Below, one piece after another: positions 9,219-16,806 of a stretch of DNA of 64,000 bases. The notes under the pieces were generated by a model, which was not told the origin of the DNA, ran no database searches, and worked only from the letters and a program-made list of their open reading frames with translations. The stretch is from Verrucomicrobiales bacterium (GTDB lineage Bacteria > Verrucomicrobiota > Verrucomicrobiia > Verrucomicrobiales > DEV007): NCBI GenBank assembly GCA_002698785.1, contig PAAG01000029.1, positions 1 through 64,000 of the forward strand. Reading direction: 5' to 3'. Position numbers and translations under genes: made by a program. Each line of letters opens with the position of its first letter. Position 1 is the stretch's first letter.

Positions 9219-9384
9219 AATGATAGTTGGCTTTACACCGTGCAGTTAGCACGATCCCGAGTCCGATGTCAATTCTGCTATAGAGGGCGTATGCGTACCC
9301 TTTTTATTTGAACGAGAATCGTAGCAGTGGATTCCGGGTTCGCGCGCTTGGAAAAATCAGGGGAGCCAACTATTCTTCGGGATA

Positions 9385-10683
9385 ATGAGAACTTGGCCTT
9401 TCTGGATTTTCTGTCTTTTGCTCTGTGGAATCGGGCCCGGTTTCAGTCACGCTGAGAGTTGGCCTCGCTTCCGAGGATTGAATGGTTCAGGCGTGGCAAG
9501 TGGGCAGTCCGCTCCCACAGTGTTGGACGAAAGTACCCTGCAATGGGATGTGGATATCCCCGGAGTTGGTCATGGGTCTCCTGTCGTCTGGGGCGATAAG
9601 CTTTTTCTTCTGACCTCTGTTCCGGCGGTTGATTCTACAACCGGGCCCGGGGGCGGACCGAAAGGAAAGGGGAAAAAGAAGGGGCATGCCTTTGAATGGG
9701 TGACGCTGTGCCTGAATCGTGAGACTGGGGAGACGATTTGGAAACAGCATTTTGCACCTCGTTCTTTCAAAGGGCATCGCTTCAACAGTGCTGCATCGTC
9801 TACTCCTGCGGTCGATGAGGATCAGGTGGTGTTTGCCTGGGGCACTCCGGACAGCCTGACAGTCGTTTCACTATCCCACGACGGGGAAATTTCCTGGGAG
9901 CAGGATCTAGGAACGGTGACCGGTGGTCATGGATTTGGCGGATCGCCTATTCTGTACAAGGATCTGGTCGTGCTGAATAACGATCAGGAGAATGAGAAAG
10001 GGAACCTGATTGCGCTGGATGCCAACACTGGGGAGACGAAATGGATTGTGCCGAGACACAGCAAGCGGATTTCGTACTCGGTCCCTTGTGTGTATGAGGT
10101 GGATGGCAAGGAAGTTCTGGTTTTTGTGAATTGGACACACGGGTTCACCGCGATTGACCCTGCCGATGGTGCTGTCGTGGCGGAGAAATCGGTTTTCAAT
10201 TTGGAGACGAACGAACGGGCGATCAGCTCGCCCATTGTCTCAAAGGGGATTGTGATCGGAACTTGCGGATTTACAGGCTATCCGCGGCACTGTGTCGCGA
10301 TGAAGCTCGAAGGAGGGGAGTGGAACGAAGTCTGGCGAGTGGAGAAGAACCTCCCTCACATTCCATCTGTGATTGCGGTGGGTGATTATACTTTCCTGAT
10401 CGAAGATTCCGGAATTGGAACGTGTGTAGAAACAGAGACCGGGAAGGAGCTTTGGAAGAAGAGACTTCCTGGAGTAGAAGGGGAGGTGTTCGGCTCTCCG
10501 GTGAGTGACGGAGTGAATCTATTTTTTGCCGATGTGAGCGGCAATGTTCATGTTATCGCTGCATCGAGCGAATTCCAACCGATTGCGGCGAATCGCTTGG
10601 GTGAGTTGTGCAGAATGACACCTGCTATCGTTGAGGGCACTATTTACGTGCGCACCGAGACGAAACTGCGTGCGTATCGCTGA
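9385..10683 (+). CDS. PQQ-binding-like beta-propeller exported protein
   Basis: A 432-residue protein with an N-terminal signal peptide ending near FSHAESWPRFRG. The WPxFRGxxGxG opening and recurring GxTxWK-type blades (GETIWKQHF, GETKWIVPR, GKELWKKRL) identify an outer-membrane-assembly/PQQ-like propeller of a type expanded in Planctomycetes and Verrucomicrobia. Quinone binding is not shown by the sequence; many members probably act as scaffolds or binding proteins. A Gly/Lys-rich insertion (about residues 86-100) is unusual. It is monocistronic: the divergent neighbour is upstream, and its stop abuts the stop of the convergent SHD1 gene with no gap. Confidence 0.85.
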   Translation: MRTWPFWIFCLLLCGIGPGFSHAESWPRFRGLNGSGVASGQSAPTVLDESTLQWDVDIPGVGHGSPVVWGDKLFLLTSVPAVDSTTGPGGGPKGKGKKKGHAFEWVTLCLNRETGETIWKQHFAPRSFKGHRFNSAASSTPAVDEDQVVFAWGTPDSLTVVSLSHDGEISWEQDLGTVTGGHGFGGSPILYKDLVVLNNDQENEKGNLIALDANTGETKWIVPRHSKRISYSVPCVYEVDGKEVLVFVNWTHGFTAIDPADGAVVAEKSVFNLETNERAISSPIVSKGIVIGTCGFTGYPRHCVAMKLEGGEWNEVWRVEKNLPHIPSVIAVGDYTFLIEDSGIGTCVETETGKELWKKRLPGVEGEVFGSPVSDGVNLFFADVSGNVHVIAASSEFQPIAANRLGELCRMTPAIVEGTIYVRTETKLRAYR

Positions 10684-11568
10684 TCAATCCTCGATATCGA
10701 GGCGACGCTTGAGACGGGCGACTTCTTTCTCGCCGTCTTCGGAGGGAAGGGCTTCCCAGATGTTCAAATCGCGGAACCCGATCGTTTCACCTGATACGAT
10801 GAAGCCCCACTTCGCTTTCTCTGTTGCAAGCAGCGGATCGCTGCCAAGGCTGATGTGGTCGCCGGTCTGAGCTAGTAGCGTTTCTCCCAGGATCTCCATC
10901 CGGACGGTGTGCCACTCATCGGTTTCGAGTTCTTCCTGAATAGAGTTGAAAGGTTTTCCGACATCGGGACCTTCGTGATCGTTGTCATCTTTCTTTGCCT
11001 GAAAGGAGGTGGGGGTGATGGTGACGCGGCAGACGTGATCCTTCGCGTCGTCTAGACCGAAAGAGGCGCTCTTTCCTGAACCGAGTAGAACATCGAATTC
11101 GATGATGACGTCCTTCAGAGGCATCGCCCGTTTCATGACGGCGGCGTGATCATCTGCGGCGACCTCCGTTCCGGAAACTCCCGCTTCGCTGGCACTCCAG
11201 CTACCCACTGCTGTTCTCCAATCGCTGTCGATCTGTGTGAGGGGAGAAGAGTAGAGAATTTTTCCTGGCGTAGCCATAATTGGCTCCGTCTTGAGCTCTG
11301 GCGCGTTGGCGATTGCGGCCATCTCTTCGCGAGTCTTGTTGGCATACTCCACATCTGCGTCGGACAGAGTGTTCAGGGCTACGGTATATTCTCTGCCGTT
11401 TTCTAATTTCAGAACGACGGAGTCTTCCGTGAAGGAGAGTGCTTCTGCCCGGATCGTGACTCCGGCATTGTTAGTCCAGTCCCGGACCTCTGCGGCGTGC
11501 AGTGATGTGATTCCGTTGAGCCATGCGCAAAGTGCTGCAACAGAGAGGAATGTGGCGAGGTGTTTCAT
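10684..11568 (-). CDS. SHD1-domain exported protein, first paralogue
   Basis: A 294-residue protein with a signal peptide (to about LHAAEV). An SHD1-like module follows (VRDWTNNAGVTIRAE...ENGREYTVALNTLSDADVEYA), then a DUF1080/concanavalin-like domain of about 190 residues and a charged C-terminus. It is clearly homologous along its whole length to the 43397-44242 protein, and its SHD1 part to the C-terminus of the 55519-56130 protein. SHD1 folds resemble an SH3-like barrel and are common on exported PVC proteins; the ligand is unknown. It converges with the propeller gene with no intergenic base. It is probably periplasmic or surface-bound. Confidence 0.75.
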   Translation of the reverse strand: MKHLATFLSVAALCAWLNGITSLHAAEVRDWTNNAGVTIRAEALSFTEDSVVLKLENGREYTVALNTLSDADVEYANKTREEMAAIANAPELKTEPIMATPGKILYSSPLTQIDSDWRTAVGSWSASEAGVSGTEVAADDHAAVMKRAMPLKDVIIEFDVLLGSGKSASFGLDDAKDHVCRVTITPTSFQAKKDDNDHEGPDVGKPFNSIQEELETDEWHTVRMEILGETLLAQTGDHISLGSDPLLATEKAKWGFIVSGETIGFRDLNIWEALPSEDGEKEVARLKRRLDIED

Positions 11569-11621
11569 GATATAGAACGCCGAGCGTAGCGATTCCGATC
11601 GGGAAAGCGAAGCGTTTTTGT

Positions 11622-12155
11622 TTACGTATTTTGTAACCGCTGTTCGAGTTCGGAGCGTTGTTTCGGAGTCTTTCCGAAAAGCCCGTCGATCGAATGAATT
11701 GGCTCGATACCGCTCTGACGAACGCCGAGAAACTCAGCGAGCTGTTTCTCAAAGTGCCGGATGGCTCGCCAGTCTGCCTCGGTATCTTCCAGGTAGTTCA
11801 AACCTCGGTCCAGTAGATCAGCCAGTTCGGGAGCGGGGGCTTCCGGCTCGGACACCTGTTCGATCAGCTTCACAAAATAAGACGCCGCAAGCGTCTGCAG
11901 GTAGTTTCGCCTTAGGCCGAGACGGGGCCGTTCCAAGGTGAGGTCCTTTAAAATATGGAGGTCACCACTTTTTGCTGGGTGAATTTCCACTTCGCAGAAG
12001 TAAAAGAGGTCGAGCTTGCCTGCGAAAGGGCTCTTTGGGCGTCGAGCGCCTTTGGCAACCGTTTTGACGATCCCATTCTCGTGAGTACACCAGTGCACGA
12101 TCAGGCTTGTCTCCGTGAGCGGAGACCGGCGAATCAGGGTGCCTCGTGCTTTCAT
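11622..12155 (-). CDS. recO: DNA repair protein RecO
   Basis: A 177-residue RecO homologue. The N-terminal OB fold is recognisable (MKARGTLIRRSPLTETSLIVHW, then KGARRPKSPFAGKLDLF, a stretch highly typical of RecO), followed by the helical region with RLGLRRNYLQTLAASYFVKLIE. RecO loads RecA onto single-stranded DNA with RecR in gap repair and anneals complementary strands. At 177 residues it is shorter than the usual 230-250, and the cysteine cluster found in many zinc-binding RecO proteins is missing, so it is a compact variant. It is divergent from prfB across a 70-base spacer, which must hold both promoters. Confidence 0.9.
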   Translation of the reverse strand: MKARGTLIRRSPLTETSLIVHWCTHENGIVKTVAKGARRPKSPFAGKLDLFYFCEVEIHPAKSGDLHILKDLTLERPRLGLRRNYLQTLAASYFVKLIEQVSEPEAPAPELADLLDRGLNYLEDTEADWRAIRHFEKQLAEFLGVRQSGIEPIHSIDGLFGKTPKQRSELEQRLQNT

Positions 12156-12225
12156 GAAATTGTCAGTGAAATCGATAAACGACGATTTGAATTATTCCAG
12201 AATTGTGAGACAAATTACGCTTCGC

Positions 12226-13348
12226 ATGAAAGACGAATTGCAAGCCATCGATACGGAATCTCTAAAGGCCCGGCTCTCCGAGTTGCGGCGGTATCTTTGA
12301 CTTCGAAAAGCTGGTAAAAGAACTGGAAGCGTTCGAAGTCGAAATGAGCGCTCCCGATTTCTGGGACGATAACGAAAGAGCCCAGAAGAAGGTAGCCGAA
12401 GTCGCTGCCCTGAAGAACAAAGTCATTCCTGTGCGCGAGCTTACCCAGCGCATTGAGGATTTCTCGGTTCTCATGGAACTCGCCACGGAAGAGGACGACG
12501 ACTCTTCCATGGAGGAGGTTCGATCGGAGATCGAGGCGATCGAAGCTGGCCTCGACAAGATCGAACTGCAGACCCTTTTGAGTGGGCCTCATGACGGTGA
12601 GAATGCTTTCCTTACAATCCATGCTGGTGCTGGTGGCACTGAGGCCTGCGACTGGGCCGATATGCTGATGCGCATGTATCAGCGATGGGGACAACAAAAT
12701 GGCTACAAGGTCGAGATCATCGATCTCCAGGAGGGGGAAGAAGTCGGAGTGCGTGGCGTGACCATGCGCTTTGAGGGAGAGAATGCCTTTGGTTATCTCA
12801 ATTGCGAGAGAGGTGTTCACCGTCTCGTTCGCATCTCGCCATTTGATTCCCAGGCGCGCCGTCATACATCCTTTGCCAGTATTGATGTGGTCCCCGACCT
12901 CAAAGAGGAACCTGACATCGAGATCGACGAAAAAGATATCGAGATCAAAACGGCACGTAGTGGCGGTAAGGGAGGTCAGAACGTGAACAAGGTGGAGACC
13001 GCCGTTCACCTGACGCACTTTCCTTCTGGTATTCAGATTCGATGCACGGTGGAGCGGACGCAGGGACGAAATCGCGACATGGCGATGAAGCTCTTGAAGG
13101 CCAAACTTCTCCAGATCGAGGAAGACAAAAAGCGTTCCGAGATGGAGCGCCAGTATGGTGAGAAAGGCGAGATCGCCTTCGGTAGCCAGATTCGCTCCTA
13201 CGTTTTCCAACCCTACCAGATGGTAAAAGACCACCGGACTGGTTGTGAGACCGGGAACATTCAAGCTGTAATGGACGGAGATCTGGAAGCCTTTATCGAA
13301 TCGAAACTCCGCGGGCAGGTTGGTGACAGTTCTGGTGAGGATGTCTAG
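12226..13348 (+). CDS. prfB: peptide chain release factor 2, programmed +1 frameshift
   Basis: RF2 ends translation at UGA and UAA. The gene starts at ATG 12226 ([11 protein letters not shown]) and reads 24 codons to CTT-TGA at 12295-12300. Reading then slips +1 after CTT so that GAC (12299-12301) is decoded, and continues to 13348, giving about 373 residues (E. coli RF2 is 365). The second part holds the catalytic GGQ within [11 protein letters not shown] and the RF2 signature [14 protein letters not shown]. It is the only release factor in the window. The following C39-like gene begins 9 bases later and may be cotranscribed. Confidence 0.97.
12286..12301 (+). promoter_or_regulatory. RF2 programmed +1 frameshift site
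   Basis: The slippery CTT-TGA-C (12295-12301) is preceded by GGCGGTAT, a Shine-Dalgarno-like purine stretch at the spacing seen in the classical AGGGGGTATCTTTGAC signal. When RF2 is scarce, slow termination at the in-frame TGA favours the shift, giving autoregulation. The site is read directly; the mechanism is established for bacterial prfB. Confidence 0.95.
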
Positions 13349-13357
13349 GGAAAGAAC

Positions 13358-14233
13358 GTGCTGAAGAAAGAGATGAGGAGAATAGGATGCGGACTGGCCC
13401 TTCTCCTGATTTGTCATCTTGCGGTGGCTCAATCTGACAAGGTTGAGCCCTTGGACCGAAAGCCGGTCATTCCCGTGGCGGGTATTGTTGATCAGCGCGA
13501 TTTCCCGGATTCGATCAATGGGTGTGGCCCTGCTTCGATATTGAACCTGCTGAAGTTCAGTGGCCCGGAGTATCTCAGTGCCTATCAGACGATTCTCGGT
13601 CCCGATGAAGGAATACGGATGCGTTCCCTGGTCGACAAGTATTTCAAAAACCGTCCTTCTGTTGTGTATCCAAGCCGGAATCGATGGGGGGTGCACGGAA
13701 TTCATTCGGCGGATCTTGTTTCCGGGCTGAATGAATTTCTAGATGAGAAGGGGATACCCAAGCTGGAGGGACAGTATCTGGATCGTCAGAAAGAGGAGTC
13801 TGCGTCGAATCATTTGAAGAGGTGTCACGATCTGATATCCGCTTCGTTGGATCGAGATGTTTCTCCCATACTCAGCCTGCGATCCTATGTCGTGCAGAGA
13901 AGAAAAGAAGGCGAAGGAGAGAAAGTTGGGTGGGAAACGGGGTATCATCATTATGTAGTCGTCAGGCGCATTAGTAGCCCCTTGCTGGAAACGGGATTCG
14001 AACTTGAGGTGCTTGAGCCTTATCGAGGTAAAAAGACACACATTTATCTTCATCCCGAGTCAAATGGGCAGCCTTTTCGAGCGCTCAAAGGGCTTCTCCA
14101 AAATGGAAAATGGTTGGGTGGTGAGCCCTTCCTTTTGGCACTTGCTCCTGACCTTCCTACCCTGCGTCCCCGGGACGTGACGTGGGAGCACCGATACATT
14201 GTCGTCTCAAATTTCCTGATAGGCGCTTTTTGA
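13358..14233 (+). CDS. exported C39-like cysteine peptidase family protein
   Basis: A 291-residue protein; GTG at 13358 or ATG at 13373 could start it, both giving a signal peptide ending near LAVAQS. A papain-like C39 core is suggested by NGCGPASILNLL (catalytic-type Cys after a Gly-rich turn, about residue 55) and later YHHYVVV (catalytic-type His, about residue 199). The third residue is not clear; EPYRG follows where an Asp or Asn is usual. It may cleave leader peptides or be a structural relative. It is followed 4 bases later by a GspL/PilM-like gene and two more assembly-like genes, so it may process or modify proteins of that system. That link rests on position only. Confidence 0.7.
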   Translation: MLKKEMRRIGCGLALLLICHLAVAQSDKVEPLDRKPVIPVAGIVDQRDFPDSINGCGPASILNLLKFSGPEYLSAYQTILGPDEGIRMRSLVDKYFKNRPSVVYPSRNRWGVHGIHSADLVSGLNEFLDEKGIPKLEGQYLDRQKEESASNHLKRCHDLISASLDRDVSPILSLRSYVVQRRKEGEGEKVGWETGYHHYVVVRRISSPLLETGFELEVLEPYRGKKTHIYLHPESNGQPFRALKGLLQNGKWLGGEPFLLALAPDLPTLRPRDVTWEHRYIVVSNFLIGAF

Positions 14234-14237
14234 AGAC

Positions 14238-15515
14238 TTGATTCTCGGTTGCGAATTCGAAAAACTTTTTCCGAGTTTCGCGGTTTATACCGGAGATCGA
14301 TCAATTTTGAAGGCGAACAACGCAACGATAGTGCCGGCGTCTGACCGGGGGTGGGTCCTTTTCTCTGGTGGAAGGGAGGAGTCCCGTAGCCTGGAAGTAA
14401 CTGGTTTTCCCAAAGGAGCTGTCGTCGGGATCCCTTCTTCCGCTGTTTCTCTCTTCTCTGTCACCCTACCGCCAACGGATGCATCGCTTCACGAGAGCAT
14501 GGTCTTTTCGCAGATCGAGAAACGCGGTTTAGAGAATCGGCAGGGTGAGACTGTTTTCGATTTTCAAAAGGTGGGCACTAACGAAGAAGGGGATGTCTTT
14601 TCCGTTACGGTCGTGGTGCATCTGCCACCTGAACTAGAGATTCCTGGCTCGACCGGGTATGCCCCAGCGGCAGCTCTGCGATCCCACCCGAAGGATGGTC
14701 CCGCAATATGGCTGGAGCAGGGACGCGTTGTGCTGGGAGTGTTTTCTGGTGGCGTCCCGATGCACTTGGAAATCCTATCGGCTTCTGCGGAATCTGGAAA
14801 GGCGATCGCGACAGATGTTAATCTCGCCCTCATGGGGCTCGACGGGCAACCCGAATTTCAACAGGGGATGTCTGACTGTCTGTATGTGGCATCCCCACCG
14901 GTATCGGTAGATGTAGTCGCTGATTTGAAACTGGCCTTGTCGATCCCTGTCGAGATTTATGAAGACGGTGTCGACGGGCAGGGAGACGTAAGGCCAAGGT
15001 TGGAACCCGCTAGTGTGTCGCGAGCGGCTAAGCGGAAGAGGGCTGCTAAAAGAAATGTGGCTTTACTTGTTGCCGGCCTGATCCTTTACGCGGTGGTCAT
15101 TTCCTGGTTATGGATCGAATCGAGAGCGACCAAGTCAGAGATCGAATCGCTCGAGCGGCGAGTTTCCATAGTGGAGCCTGACGTCCAGCATATCCAGATG
15201 ATTGAGGAGAGGTGGAAACAGCTTTCACCCGCCTTCGACAAAGCGAAATTTCCGATCGTACAATTGAGTCGTATTACCTCGGCCCTCCCTGTTAGTGGGG
15301 TGGTTGTTCGCGAGTATCGAACCAATGGGCAGACCGTTCGAATTCGAGGACAGGCGAGGGATGTGCAACTGGCGAACCGCCTCCTGGAAGATCTGAAAGG
15401 AATGGACTTTTTCAAAAGCTACGAGTGGAGCATGCCGAACCCAAAGGTCGAGCAAAACAATACCGCCACTTTCGAAATTGAAGGGAAACCCCGTTATGCG
15501 AGCGCTGACAGTTAG
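14238..15515 (+). CDS. GspL/PilM-PilN-like assembly platform protein
   Basis: About 425 residues; TTG at 14238 is the only plausible start, 4 bases after the previous stop. The first 260 residues resemble the actin-like cytoplasmic domain of GspL/PilM. A basic stretch (KRKRAAKRN) precedes a single membrane helix at about 273-293, then a coiled coil and a ferredoxin-like periplasmic domain with RITSALPVSGVVVREYR...VRIRGQARD, the PilN/GspL pattern. The protein thus combines PilM and PilN functions as GspL does. It overlaps the next gene by 20 bases. No secretion ATPase, secretin or pseudopilin gene lies nearby, so its partners must be elsewhere. Confidence 0.75.
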   Translation: MILGCEFEKLFPSFAVYTGDRSILKANNATIVPASDRGWVLFSGGREESRSLEVTGFPKGAVVGIPSSAVSLFSVTLPPTDASLHESMVFSQIEKRGLENRQGETVFDFQKVGTNEEGDVFSVTVVVHLPPELEIPGSTGYAPAAALRSHPKDGPAIWLEQGRVVLGVFSGGVPMHLEILSASAESGKAIATDVNLALMGLDGQPEFQQGMSDCLYVASPPVSVDVVADLKLALSIPVEIYEDGVDGQGDVRPRLEPASVSRAAKRKRAAKRNVALLVAGLILYAVVISWLWIESRATKSEIESLERRVSIVEPDVQHIQMIEERWKQLSPAFDKAKFPIVQLSRITSALPVSGVVVREYRTNGQTVRIRGQARDVQLANRLLEDLKGMDFFKSYEWSMPNPKVEQNNTATFEIEGKPRYASADS

Positions 15516-16092
15516 AGAGAAATTGCTACTCGGTGCGTGCTTCGCCGTGATTTTTCTCGTGGCAAATGGCTTTGCCGCCCGAGCGATCATGAAAACCCTT
15601 CGAGGGAGTGGAGATCGCATTCGAACCCTGGAAAGTGAGTTGGCCGATTACGAGATGTGGCTGGAAGAAGCGCCGAAAGCTGATGCGCGACTTCGTTGGC
15701 TTGAAGAGACTCTACCTAATCTCAAGGAGACGACGCTAGGTAAAGCACAGGGCGATTTGCTGCAATCACTTCAGGATGATGTGTTAGACCGAAAACTGAA
15801 GATCGAGCAGCAGAGCTTGCAGGACATCGTCAACGATACCTTCTACACAGAAGTTGCCGTTCGGTTGACGGTTCGAGGAAATGAAGATGAAGTGATCGAA
15901 TGGCTCATCTCACTTCAGGGGCGGGAAAAGTTTCAAGTCATCAAGGCGCTTGAGTTGGAACTTGATACTCGTTCGAAAGAAGAAGAACCGCAGGCTGTCT
16001 GTCAAATCACGGTGGCGAGATGGTTTGCTCCGCAGGGCGATGCGACCATGACTGAACAATCACGGGGGCAATCAACTGAGTCCAAAGGGTAG
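15496..16092 (+). CDS. GspM/PilO-like membrane protein
   Basis: About 198 residues from ATG 15496 (MRALTVREK). The layout is a short cytoplasmic tail, one membrane helix (about 9-27), a coiled coil and a ferredoxin-like domain (VAVRLTVRGNEDEVIEWLISLQ), as in GspM and PilO. These proteins pair with GspL/PilN to form the inner-membrane ring of type II secretion or type IV pili. The gene overlaps the GspL-like gene and runs into the next one nearly without gap, so a single transcript is likely. Sequence similarity to the family is in layout and motif style, not strong residue identity. Confidence 0.7.
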   Translation: MRALTVREKLLLGACFAVIFLVANGFAARAIMKTLRGSGDRIRTLESELADYEMWLEEAPKADARLRWLEETLPNLKETTLGKAQGDLLQSLQDDVLDRKLKIEQQSLQDIVNDTFYTEVAVRLTVRGNEDEVIEWLISLQGREKFQVIKALELELDTRSKEEEPQAVCQITVARWFAPQGDATMTEQSRGQSTESKG

Positions 16093-16101
16093 TTGAATGA
16101 G

Positions 16102-16806
16102 ATGAAGGCATATTTTACCTCTGCTTTGATTTCGCTTGTTGCTGTCTCTATTTCCGCCCAGGAGGTAGTGGAAGCGATTCCTTCTGCCCCGGGTGAGGAG
16201 GACTTTGCATCGCTACGAAAATCGAGTCCTTTTACCCGGGTATTGAGCCTGACCGAAACATATCAGTTGCGAGGGATCGCTTCTCTCGAAGAAATGCAGG
16301 TAGCGACACTCTTCAATCGGCAGACGGAAAAGACGGTCGTCGTAACGAATGCTGAAGAAAACGAGCAGGGTATTTCACTGGTCGAAGTGTCCCCTTCGTG
16401 GAGGCTGAACGGGGTTACCGCGAAGTTTACATTTGGGGGAGAAGAAGTGGAGTTGAAATATGATGAAACACAGCTTTCTCCACAACCTCGAGAGGGTGGA
16501 GGTAAAGGAGGCGATCGCGGTAGACGAGACGGTCGCCGTGACGGCGAACGGAGGGGGCCATCTCCACAGGATATCGAGCGATACAAATCTCTTTCCGAGG
16601 AGAATCAGAAAAAGCTGAGAGAATATGTCGGCCACGTGTTGCGATCTTACCCGAACATCTCACGCGAAGAGCGAGGAAACATGATTCGCGGGGCGATGAT
16701 TCGATTATCCGATGGAAGAGAACTGGAAATTCCGCAACAGACCGGTGGAAACAATGGAGGCGGAGGTGATCGTCAAGGAGGAGGCGGTCAGGGAAGGCAA
16801 CGATGA
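16102..16806 (+). CDS. GspC/PilP-like exported protein with Gly/Arg-rich insert
   Basis: About 234 residues from ATG 16102; a TTG three codons earlier is possible. A signal peptide (to about SISAQE) is followed by a GspC/PilP homology-region-like domain (TYQLRGIASLEEMQVATLFNR...VSPSWRLNGVTAKF). A low-complexity Gly/Arg/Asp-rich insert comes at about residues 133-155, then a short helical domain (SEENQKKLREYVGHVL) and a Gly-rich tail. GspC and PilP link the inner-membrane ring to the secretin. It completes the three-gene assembly set. Its TGA directly abuts the stop of the convergent kinase gene. The GspC-like call is tentative. Confidence 0.6.
   Translation: MKAYFTSALISLVAVSISAQEVVEAIPSAPGEEDFASLRKSSPFTRVLSLTETYQLRGIASLEEMQVATLFNRQTEKTVVVTNAEENEQGISLVEVSPSWRLNGVTAKFTFGGEEVELKYDETQLSPQPREGGGKGGDRGRRDGRRDGERRGPSPQDIERYKSLSEENQKKLREYVGHVLRSYPNISREERGNMIRGAMIRLSDGRELEIPQQTGGNNGGGGDRQGGGGQGRQR

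Noticed and set aside
12226-12300. prfB as a frameshifted pseudogene
   Set aside because: The break is exactly the CTT-TGA-C site used by bacterial RF2 genes, with an SD-like element before it, so it is programmed.
12215-13705. A 496-codon open frame on the minus strand opposite prfB
   Set aside because: It lies entirely over the clearly recognisable RF2 gene and the start of the next gene, and its translation matches no family; it is a codon-bias shadow.
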